A stretch of DNA of 64,000 nt from Lachnospiraceae bacterium UBA1683 (GTDB taxonomy: Bacteria; Bacillota; Clostridia; Lachnospirales; Lachnospiraceae): assembly GCA_002320245.1 (NCBI GenBank), contig DCKD01000023.1, forward strand, positions 1 to 64,000, in the 5' to 3' direction. The notes beneath the pieces are model-generated. The model saw only the letters and a program-made list of their open reading frames with translations, searched no databases and was not told the DNA's origin. The translations under genes were made by a program, and so were the position numbers. Below, in pieces: positions 45,377-53,045 of this stretch (its first letter is position 1; each line of letters opens with the position of its first letter).

Positions 45377-47479
45377 TTATTTGTATTTCTTTTTGTTCCC
45401 TTTCTTTTTCGGAAATTCCAGTTTAAAGTTCGCACGGCCATCCTGCATCTCCAGAAGCAAATCTGCCGCAAACGTCTTTCCTTTTTTCTGCGAATACAGG
45501 TCATCCACATGGGTACGCCCTTGCCGCAGCAATTCCTCTGCCATGTGCTTATCTACCTGTTTCCTCATACCGGAAAGATAGCGGTTCTCTTTCCACAGGG
45601 AAAAGGAGCAGTCCCGGCTGGAACAATAAAAGTTTTTCTTCCCTTCATAAACCGGGCTGCCGCACAACGGGCACTTCCCGATTTCTTCCCTCGGATGGAA
45701 ACGGTTCTGTTCCTCCCCGGTTATGGCGCTGCACTCCAAAAGCATCCGGTCAATCAAATCCGTGATTCCCTGTAGGAACCCTCTGCCTTCAAGCTGCCCT
45801 TTTTCCATCAGGAGCAGTTTGTTTTCCCACTCCGCTGTCATGGCTGCGGATTTCAAATATTCCGGCAGCACAGTGATCAGATCGATTCCATCTTTGGTAG
45901 GAAGGATCTGCTTGCCTTTCCGCACGGCATACCCGGAAGAAACCAGCTTTTCTATAATGCCTGCCCTCGTTGCCGGGGTGCCAAGCCCCTTCTTTTCCGT
46001 ATTCTCGTCAAATTCCTTATTCCCGGCAGTCTCCATTGCAGACAAAAGCGTATCTTCGCTGTATGGTTTTTGCGGCGTCGTGAAATGCTCTGTCACTTCC
46101 GCTGTTACGCTGTCAATAACGGTTCCTTCCTCCACAAAAGGGATTGCCGTCGGTTCTTTATCCACAGCCTTATGGTTTTTCCCGCCCTGCGCCTGACAAA
46201 ATGCTGCTTCAATAGCTTTCCAGCCGATTTCTTTGATTGCTTTGCCTTTTGCTGTAAACGTCTCCCCGGCACACGATACGGTAACTACAGATTCCACATA
46301 AAGATGCTTCCGTCCCGTTGCACAGAGCAAACGTGTAGAGATCAAAAGCAATATATCACGTTCACCTTTGGAAAGTTCCCCGATCTCGCAGGCTTCCAGC
46401 TCTGCCGTAGGGATAATGGCATGATGATCGGAGACTTTTTTATTGTCCATGACACGTTTTATATTTGGTTCTGACGGATATACGGACGGATCATAACCGA
46501 ATTTCCCGCACACCATACGGATGGCCTGTTCCGCCGTCTGTCCCATATCCTCTGTCAGATACTGGCTGTCCGTCCTCGGATATGTAACCAGCTTTTTTTC
46601 ATATAAACTCTGTGTAAAATCCAATGTCTCCTTCGCCGTATACCCATAATAACGGTTGCTTTCCCTTTGCAGTGTTGTCAGATCATATAATTTTGGTGGA
46701 TTGACTGTTTTTTCTGTTGACACAGTTTTTTCCACCACAGCGGATGCCCCGTTACAGGCAGCCTTTAGTCTGTCTGCTTCTGCTTTATCAAAAATCTTTT
46801 CTTTTATCACTTCCAGGCCATTGCAATCCAAATGGACGTTATAATATGCTTCCTTCTGGAAATGATTGATCTGGCTGTCCCTTTCCACCAGCATTGCAAG
46901 CGTGGGTGTCTGTACACGCCCTACTACAAGACGTTTATAATATTTCGTAGTAAATGCCCTGGTAGCGTTCATGCCGATCAGCCAATCCGCCTTTGCCCTG
47001 CAAATGGACGCTTCACAGAGGTTTTTATACTCCGCACCGTCTTTCAAGTGGGCAAAACCTTCCCGGATGGCGGCATCCTCCATTGAACTGATCCACAGAC
47101 GCTTGATTGGAAGATGGCTTCCGGACAAGTCATAGACTCTCTTAAAGATCAGCTCGCCTTCACGCCCTGCATCGCATCCATTGACTACATACTCCACATC
47201 ATCACGGTTCAGCAGTTTTTTCAACACATGGAACTGTCCTTTTTTATCCTTTGCTATGGCAAGCCGCCATACCTCCGGGAAAATCGGAAGGTCAGAAAAT
47301 TCCCATTTTTTATATTTCTCATCGTAAGCCTCCGGGGGAACATACTCCGCCAGATGCCCCAAACACCAGCTCACAAGCCATCCATTTCCCTCAAAATAGC
47401 CATCCTCCCGTTTCTTAGCGCCTAACACCTTTGCCAGCGCCTGTGCCACACTCGGCTTCTCACCTAATACTAAATACAA
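45377..47479 (-). CDS. topB: DNA topoisomerase III (type IA)
   Basis: 700 residues. The N-terminal Toprim domain starts MYLVLGEKPSVAQALAKVLG and contains NGCDAGREGELIF (the DxD-type metal site). The nucleophile Tyr lies in KKLVTYPRTDSQYLT. The C-terminus has a zinc ribbon, CPLCGSP and CSSRDCSFSLWKENR. TopB-like enzymes of conjugative elements probably resolve DNA topology during transfer or replication. It has a normal family length and all key residues. It is convergent with the toxin gene and part of the leftward conjugation operon. Confidence 0.95.
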   Translation of the reverse strand: MYLVLGEKPSVAQALAKVLGAKKREDGYFEGNGWLVSWCLGHLAEYVPPEAYDEKYKKWEFSDLPIFPEVWRLAIAKDKKGQFHVLKKLLNRDDVEYVVNGCDAGREGELIFKRVYDLSGSHLPIKRLWISSMEDAAIREGFAHLKDGAEYKNLCEASICRAKADWLIGMNATRAFTTKYYKRLVVGRVQTPTLAMLVERDSQINHFQKEAYYNVHLDCNGLEVIKEKIFDKAEADRLKAACNGASAVVEKTVSTEKTVNPPKLYDLTTLQRESNRYYGYTAKETLDFTQSLYEKKLVTYPRTDSQYLTEDMGQTAEQAIRMVCGKFGYDPSVYPSEPNIKRVMDNKKVSDHHAIIPTAELEACEIGELSKGERDILLLISTRLLCATGRKHLYVESVVTVSCAGETFTAKGKAIKEIGWKAIEAAFCQAQGGKNHKAVDKEPTAIPFVEEGTVIDSVTAEVTEHFTTPQKPYSEDTLLSAMETAGNKEFDENTEKKGLGTPATRAGIIEKLVSSGYAVRKGKQILPTKDGIDLITVLPEYLKSAAMTAEWENKLLLMEKGQLEGRGFLQGITDLIDRMLLECSAITGEEQNRFHPREEIGKCPLCGSPVYEGKKNFYCSSRDCSFSLWKENRYLSGMRKQVDKHMAEELLRQGRTHVDDLYSQKKGKTFAADLLLEMQDGRANFKLEFPKKKGNKKKYK

Positions 47480-47608
47480 AACAATCTCCTTTCTTATCGG
47501 TTCCCTGCCTTAACACGGGAAAAGCAGCCTGAAAAATCCCGGCTGCCTTTCTACCATTTCGCTTTTTCCATATCCCGGCGAGCAGATCAATCCGTCCTGT
47601 TTTCCGGA

Positions 47609-48274
47609 TTATTCTTCCCCGTCCCCGGAATCCTCCGGCTCATCTTCATTGATGCACTCTCCATCGTCAAACTCCAGATCCTCACTGTCCGCATCTTCCT
47701 CCGCTTTCTTCGGTTTTACCACCTTCAGATAGTAGAAGCCGCCGATTCCTCCGGCAAGGAGCAATACTGCCGCCAGCAAAGCGCCTGTGTTCATGCCCTC
47801 CGGCTGTTTCTCCGGTTCCGGCTCCAGCTCAGTTTCCTCCTGTACTTCCTCTGTCTCCGGAATCACCACCTGTGGTGTTTCCGTCTCCGGCTCGGCCACG
47901 GCAGGCGTCCCCTCGATAAACTCCGCGAGGTCATTTTCATCGATCATGGACAGCATATAGACGTTTTCCGTATTGCTGGAACGGTCTAACACAAGAAAAA
48001 ATGTGTTCCCATTCTTCGTCTGGATCGTCAAAAACTGCTTCGTACCGTCATCCGTCTTATCATCCACAAGCTGCCCGTTGCCCGGAACCGAAAACGGCGT
48101 TGCCTCCGTCTGCGGCGTGCTTTCCGTTTCCTCCACCACTACGGGGGCTTCTGTCTCCGGAGCGGTTTCCGCCTGCGCCGCTTCGTCCGTAAAGGCAAAA
48201 GCAGTCGCCGGGACAGCCAAAACCACTCCCGCCGCCATAACAAACATTGCTAGCCACTTTTTAAATTTCTTCAT
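47609..48274 (-). CDS. CD1107-type (DUF4366) secreted membrane-anchored protein
   Basis: 221 residues: a signal peptide (residues 1-28, ending ATAFAFT), a long acidic Glu/Pro/Thr-rich extracellular part around a small globular core (KQFLTIQTKNGNTFFLVLDR), a membrane segment at about 165-185 (GALLAAVLLLAGGIGGFYYL) and an acidic inner tail. The DUF4366 family is restricted to Tn1549-like conjugation modules and is probably part of the mating channel. It overlaps the preceding DUF4315 gene by 14 bases. Confidence 0.88.
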   Translation of the reverse strand: MKKFKKWLAMFVMAAGVVLAVPATAFAFTDEAAQAETAPETEAPVVVEETESTPQTEATPFSVPGNGQLVDDKTDDGTKQFLTIQTKNGNTFFLVLDRSSNTENVYMLSMIDENDLAEFIEGTPAVAEPETETPQVVIPETEEVQEETELEPEPEKQPEGMNTGALLAAVLLLAGGIGGFYYLKVVKPKKAEEDADSEDLEFDDGECINEDEPEDSGDGEE

Positions 48275-48602
48275 ATCCCTTATCCTCGCTTTCCGGCATC
48301 CCTTCCTGTGACGCCTGTTTATTTTCCGCTATTTCCGGTTGTTCCATTTCCCCACCTTCCACTATGCCGGGAAGGTTGCCCTCCCCGGCGTTTATGAGCG
48401 GGATCGTGCCATTCTGAATCCCTTCCAGGACGGCTAACATCTGCCGACCCTCCAGCTTCAAAGAATGGAAGCACTTCAAAATCTCCTGCTCCTCAAGCTG
48501 CTCCCGCAGGGTATTCAGCCCCCGCAGATGCTCCTGCCATACGGCAATCTTTTCCTCCGTTTTCTGAATGTCATTCAGGACACGGTTTAATTTTTTATTC
48601 AC
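48261..48602 (-). CDS. DUF4315 family protein
   Basis: 113 residues from a GTG at 48602 (GAGGAACA just upstream). MNKKLNRVLNDIQKTEEKIA and LNTLREQLEEQEILKCFHSL are a two-helix coiled coil typical of DUF4315. The C-terminal part is acidic and Gln/Glu-rich. These proteins accompany the CD1107 and CD1108 proteins in the conjugation operon; the role is unknown. Confidence 0.8.
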   Translation of the reverse strand: MNKKLNRVLNDIQKTEEKIAVWQEHLRGLNTLREQLEEQEILKCFHSLKLEGRQMLAVLEGIQNGTIPLINAGEGNLPGIVEGGEMEQPEIAENKQASQEGMPESEDKGYEEI

Positions 48603-48621
48603 TGTTCCTCTGCCTCCGTTT

Positions 48622-51132
48622 CTAATGAATCCTTCCAAACGCCATGAAATGCTCCTGCCAGTAGGAGGACGCAATGCTGGTGTACTGGATCGGGCTGCCG
48701 CAGTGGATCATCATATTGTTGCCTACATAAATCCCCACATGGCTCGCCCCTGATGTATTGTAAGTTCCCTGAAAGAAAATCAGGTCTCCCGGTTTTGCCT
48801 CTGATGGGGATACATAAGCGCAGCATGACCGCAATCCATCCGCAGTCTGCCGTCCCACGTTCCAGCCATTTCCGCAATTATTGATTACCCAACTGACAAA
48901 ACCGGAACAGTCAAAACTGGTAGAAGGGGATGCTCCGCCCCATACATAGGGATAACCAAGATATTTTTCCGCTTCCCGGATCATGTTCGCAAACTTCTGA
49001 TCTGACAGCGCCTCTGCAGGAATGTCATACCCGAACCCTCCGGCTCCGCCGCCCGGCAGCGTATTGGTATCAAACAGATAGTTCCGGTTTCCAAACGTGG
49101 TATTGTAGTAGTCATAACGTTTTTCTTCATTTTCATCCATGCGGCTCCTAAGCACAGTGTCAAGGTTATGGTTCGTGAGCGTCACATCCAGGCGGTTCAC
49201 TTCCCTCGTGCTGGTCACTTCCACTTCCTGGCTGCCGTTATCATCCGCAATATACGCCTCCCATGTCTGATGCCCGTGTGCAGACGCAGACGCATGATCG
49301 CCGTAATAAACGTCAAACTGTACGCCATATTGCGCAAAACCTCCCGTATCCTCTACCACATACTCCACGCCGTTCATCACAACCTTTGTCCCCATCGGCA
49401 CAAACGGATTGTTTGCGTCTACCGCAATGGTATGGTTTGCTGTGGGATATACGCCGCTCGCTGTCGGGCCTCCTGCCCATACGCCGCAGCAGATTGCGCA
49501 GCTGCAATATCCGCTGGTTACAACCTGCCCCAGAGATTCGCCGACACGCACTATTTTTGTTTCTGTAACTGTCTCCCTTGTACTTTCCGTAGAAATGCCG
49601 TATTGCTGCCGGAAGATTTCTTCCACCTCATCTTTTACCTGCCCATAAGTAAACTCCCCGTATTTCGCCGTAAAATAAGAAATCAGATGGTACGGATTGT
49701 GTGAAATCTCGTCCACCTGATAACGGTATTCGTCATATCCCGGATGCCGGGATTCTATACTGTTAATCTGGCTGTTTAAGGCATCTTCTAACGCCGCATA
49801 CGCATTTTCTACCGCATAAATATCCTCATCCGTACTGGCATAGGTTGTCCCCGCAATGCTGGAGGTGGCTCCCTGAAGGGATGCGCCGCAGCTTGACAGG
49901 CTTGTGGCAATCAGCATAAATAAGAGAACCATCGCCGCCAGCACACTGAAAATCCCTTTGTTCCTCCCGGCAACCGCCTGCGCCGCCCGTTTTACCTTCG
50001 CAAAGACGGTCTGCGTGATCCGCACCGTCTCCGCCGCCGTCTGCTCCCCTTTCTGCGCCGCCTGATACGCTTTTTTATATCTCTGCTTCTGCCAGAAACG
50101 CCGGATAGCGCTCTTTTTTGCCTGCTCCATTTCTGCTGCCTGCCGTCCGGTACTTTTTGCGGCTTCCTGTGCCGCTTCAAACTGCAGCCGCCCTTTTGTC
50201 ACAGCATCCGCAGGACTTTCCTGCCATCTGGAACTTCTTTTCCTGGCTCCCCGGTTCGTTCTGTTCATGGCATGGCGCAGAGCATTTTCTGCCATCAGTT
50301 CTGCCCTGTGGGAGCTTTCAACCGCAGCGTTATCTCCTTCCGCTTCATGCCCTTTTCCGTGAAGATAAACAGCGGCGGAACCTGCCGCTGCTGAAACTGC
50401 TTTTTTCGTAATACCCACGCCTGCGCCACGCACCATGCCGGTATCTTCATCACCAAACGCTAAACGGGAAACTTTCTTCCGCTGTTCCTTATGTAACTGC
50501 TCCCGCTTTGTTTTTTCCCTGATTTCTTCCCGATGCCCTTCCATAGACTGCTCCGCTGCCTGATGGTTCCTCTGGAAACGGGAATTTTCTTTTTCAGTCT
50601 CCCCTTCACGCTTCTGCGCTGCAGCCTGTTTTTCCCTTTGTTTCCGGGAATATGCCTGCACCTGCTTTTTCTTTCTGTCATGGCTGATTTCTGTTGCCGC
50701 TTTCACATAGGAGCTGCTGGACGGATGCCCCCGTATGCTTTCCATTCGTGAGGAATGTTCGGACACCCCTCTGGCCGAATCCACCCTTTCCACATCTTCG
50801 GAAACCTTTTGATCTGTTTCCAAATCAGCGGTTCGCTGCGGTGGCTTTTTTCGCTTACCGTTTTCCTCTGTTTCTCCACTGGAATCTATTCTGTCAGCGG
50901 ACGAATCATACCGCCTACGGCGTTTTTCAACTCCCTGTTTTCCATCTTTCCCCTGATTACGGATATTCTGAAAATTAAAAGAATCCTCCGCCCGTGCAGG
51001 AAGTGTAATATCTTCCTTTTCTTTCCGGCAGATACTGGTCGTTTCACGGCTACGGAGATTTTCTTCCGTCAGCCCTTCACGGCTCATTTTCTTTACGGTT
51101 TTATCCCTTGCCTTATATTCATGCTCCTGCAT
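48622..51132 (-). CDS. CD1108-type cell-wall hydrolase of the mating channel (3D and NlpC/P60 domains)
   Basis: About 836 residues from the ATG at 51132 (GGAGGGG nine bases upstream). Residues 1-390 are a highly charged, probably cytoplasmic, region. A membrane segment follows at about 400-425 (GIFSVLAAMVLLFMLIATSL), then an outer part. There a 3D domain (VTSGYCSCAICCG, then DANNPFVPMGTKVVM and EDTGGFAQYGVQFDVYY) precedes an NlpC/P60 peptidase with Cys in TSFDCSGFVSW and His in ASHVGIYVGNNMMIHC. It would cut peptidoglycan locally to open a path for the conjugation machine, like VirB1/Tn916 Orf14 proteins. Confidence 0.9.
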   Translation of the reverse strand: MQEHEYKARDKTVKKMSREGLTEENLRSRETTSICRKEKEDITLPARAEDSFNFQNIRNQGKDGKQGVEKRRRRYDSSADRIDSSGETEENGKRKKPPQRTADLETDQKVSEDVERVDSARGVSEHSSRMESIRGHPSSSSYVKAATEISHDRKKKQVQAYSRKQREKQAAAQKREGETEKENSRFQRNHQAAEQSMEGHREEIREKTKREQLHKEQRKKVSRLAFGDEDTGMVRGAGVGITKKAVSAAAGSAAVYLHGKGHEAEGDNAAVESSHRAELMAENALRHAMNRTNRGARKRSSRWQESPADAVTKGRLQFEAAQEAAKSTGRQAAEMEQAKKSAIRRFWQKQRYKKAYQAAQKGEQTAAETVRITQTVFAKVKRAAQAVAGRNKGIFSVLAAMVLLFMLIATSLSSCGASLQGATSSIAGTTYASTDEDIYAVENAYAALEDALNSQINSIESRHPGYDEYRYQVDEISHNPYHLISYFTAKYGEFTYGQVKDEVEEIFRQQYGISTESTRETVTETKIVRVGESLGQVVTSGYCSCAICCGVWAGGPTASGVYPTANHTIAVDANNPFVPMGTKVVMNGVEYVVEDTGGFAQYGVQFDVYYGDHASASAHGHQTWEAYIADDNGSQEVEVTSTREVNRLDVTLTNHNLDTVLRSRMDENEEKRYDYYNTTFGNRNYLFDTNTLPGGGAGGFGYDIPAEALSDQKFANMIREAEKYLGYPYVWGGASPSTSFDCSGFVSWVINNCGNGWNVGRQTADGLRSCCAYVSPSEAKPGDLIFFQGTYNTSGASHVGIYVGNNMMIHCGSPIQYTSIASSYWQEHFMAFGRIH

Positions 51133-51159
51133 AGTCAACAACCCCTCCGTCTCTTTGCA

Positions 51160-51465
51160 TTACACCACAGGCTGCGCATAAGTCTCCCATTTTGCCAGCG
51201 TCTGGTCTGCCAGTTTTCTCACGGATTCCGGAAAACCATCAAATCCTTCCGGCAGGATGCCGCCCCTTAATTCAGCAATCTGCAGAAGATCACTCTGCAG
51301 ATCAACCAATGCTGACAGATACAGCATATCGTCCATTAAGCAGCCAAAAACTTCCTCTCCATCGCCATCTTTCTCCATATCCAACATTTCTTTTATCTCT
51401 TTGGGTAAATCTTTTTCTCCGATATTCAACACATAAATCTCCATAATAAATTCCATCCTTTCCAC
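51160..51465 (-). CDS. Small ICE protein, unknown
   Basis: About 94-101 residues, depending on the start (GTG 51465, ATG 51456 or ATG 51444). MEIYVLNIGEKDLPKEIKEM followed by YLSALVDLQSDLLQIAELRG gives an acidic, helical protein. It lies between sortase B and the cell-wall hydrolase in the same direction and touches the sortase stop. No family or function is recognised. Confidence 0.6.
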   Translation of the reverse strand: MERMEFIMEIYVLNIGEKDLPKEIKEMLDMEKDGDGEEVFGCLMDDMLYLSALVDLQSDLLQIAELRGGILPEGFDGFPESVRKLADQTLAKWETYAQPVV

Positions 51466-52241
51466 TAATTTGTTTTAACCTGTTTTGCAACAACAACCAT
51501 CCGTCCATTTTTCTGCGAATACTCACAGGTGGATAACGTCAGCAGCTTCTCCCCATATGCCGCCGCAATGCCTGTATCATAAAAAGACCGTTCCTTTACG
51601 GCATCTATGAAGAAATCATATTCCCTTTCGCTCTCCGCTTTGGTAAAAGTGTAATAAGCAAAATCATTCCCTGTATAAACAGGAGTGCTAAATGCCGCCA
51701 TGACCTGATAGGTTTCTTTCCCATGCAGAGTATTAAAGATAATCAGCGGATGCTCCTCGCAAAATGCCTGCTGTTTATATCCTTCCAGTGCCGCAAACAT
51801 CTTGCCGCTGTTCATGTGGTGCCCATAGATAATGAGATTGTCGCTGGTTTCCGGATCGCATTTCTCTGATAGAAACAAACAGCCATTTGCAGAATACTCC
51901 TCATTAAAATCCCGATGCAGGTAATAATTTTCTTCCTCCGGATGGTACATGACCGGATAATCAATCATGGTTCCTTCGATAGTCAGCCACCCAATACAAT
52001 CCAGATTTTTTTCATGCAGGGCAACAATCCCCTCATCCACCACAAATGGCGCAGGTTCCCCGGAAGGTAATTCTCCCTCCGGTTCCTGCGCCCTGTCACC
52101 ATCTTCATAAATTTCTTCCAAATGCTTCTGTAGTGAATCGTCTTTCTTCTCCTGAAGGAACATCCCCATCAACGAGTAAATACTGATGGAAAGCAGTACA
52201 ATAGAGCAGATCAGTAGTAATCCCGCAAGCCATTTCTTCAT
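51465..52241 (-). CDS. srtB: Class B sortase
   Basis: 258 residues: an N-terminal membrane anchor (about 4-27), then the sortase barrel with catalytic His in IIYGHHMNSGKMF, Cys239 in TLSTCEYS and Arg247 in NGRMVVVAKQ. The inserted helix between strands and the TLSTCEYS motif are typical of class B. Sortases join surface proteins to peptidoglycan. The Cna-B adhesin at the right end of the window ends with TPKTG, which fits the (S/P/N)PxTG-like signals of clostridial class B enzymes rather than LPxTG. So this enzyme likely anchors that adhesin, tying surface display to the conjugation operon. Confidence 0.92.
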   Translation of the reverse strand: MKKWLAGLLLICSIVLLSISIYSLMGMFLQEKKDDSLQKHLEEIYEDGDRAQEPEGELPSGEPAPFVVDEGIVALHEKNLDCIGWLTIEGTMIDYPVMYHPEEENYYLHRDFNEEYSANGCLFLSEKCDPETSDNLIIYGHHMNSGKMFAALEGYKQQAFCEEHPLIIFNTLHGKETYQVMAAFSTPVYTGNDFAYYTFTKAESEREYDFFIDAVKERSFYDTGIAAAYGEKLLTLSTCEYSQKNGRMVVVAKQVKTN

Positions 52242-52259
52242 GTTGCTTTTCCTTTCCCT

Positions 52260-53045
52260 TCAAATTTGCTGCCGCAGACGCTTTTCGATTATCTGGAAAT
52301 ATCCGGGATCAATTTCTGCCCCAAGATAATTTCTTCCAGTAAGCAATGCTGCCAGCGCCGTACTTCCGGTTCCCATAAACCCGTCAAATATCAATTCCCC
52401 AGGCAAAGAAGAAATCTGTATAAGCCAGGACAGACATTCCACGTTTTTTATCGTAGGATGGTATATCTGGTTCTTCTTCTGCCACATGGAATTATAGGTA
52501 GATTTGGGATATTCTTCTCCAAACCAACAGGCGTTAAACCTCGTTTTATATTTTTTACTGGGTTCACGCCCTCTATGGAATTGAGTGCCCTCCTTTTTCT
52601 TATTTTCAAGAAGCGTAGTACGGTTAAAAATCCGCCGCCCTTTCTGGCAAAAAATGATCCACTCTGCATTGTTCGCAAAACTGCCTTTTAAATCTCCAAT
52701 GCCGCCGATAGTCCCCTTCTCAATAACCATGCAGTTTTTCACAGAGAATCCTGCCTGCTTCAAGCATTCATAATGGTTTGGATAACAATCGTAACGGGTA
52801 AAGAAATACGCATGGGAATTTGCCCTTAAAATACGGTAGCTCTCCCTTGCAAACCGTTCATACGGGATTCCGCCATCGCCCTCCAGCACCAGATGTCTCT
52901 GGTTGGTAAACTGATTTTGGTATGAAATCCCATAGGGCGGATCTGTAAGAATCATAGATACTGTTTCATCCGGCATCTGCTTCATCAGTTCAAGGCAATC
53001 CATCTGGTAAACCTGATTGATTAATCTTTCCGCTTCCATACTCAT
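52260..53045 (-). CDS. DNA methyltransferase, orphan (DPPY type)
   Basis: 261 residues. The catalytic motif MILTDPPYGISYQ comes near residue 35 and the SAM-binding motif FDGFMGTGSTALAALL near 222, the beta-class order of N4-cytosine or N6-adenine enzymes. The target recognition region lies between them. No restriction enzyme is next to it, so the probable job is to mark element DNA against host restriction. Its start overlaps the virB4 stop by four bases. Confidence 0.88.
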   Translation of the reverse strand: MSMEAERLINQVYQMDCLELMKQMPDETVSMILTDPPYGISYQNQFTNQRHLVLEGDGGIPYERFARESYRILRANSHAYFFTRYDCYPNHYECLKQAGFSVKNCMVIEKGTIGGIGDLKGSFANNAEWIIFCQKGRRIFNRTTLLENKKKEGTQFHRGREPSKKYKTRFNACWFGEEYPKSTYNSMWQKKNQIYHPTIKNVECLSWLIQISSLPGELIFDGFMGTGSTALAALLTGRNYLGAEIDPGYFQIIEKRLRQQI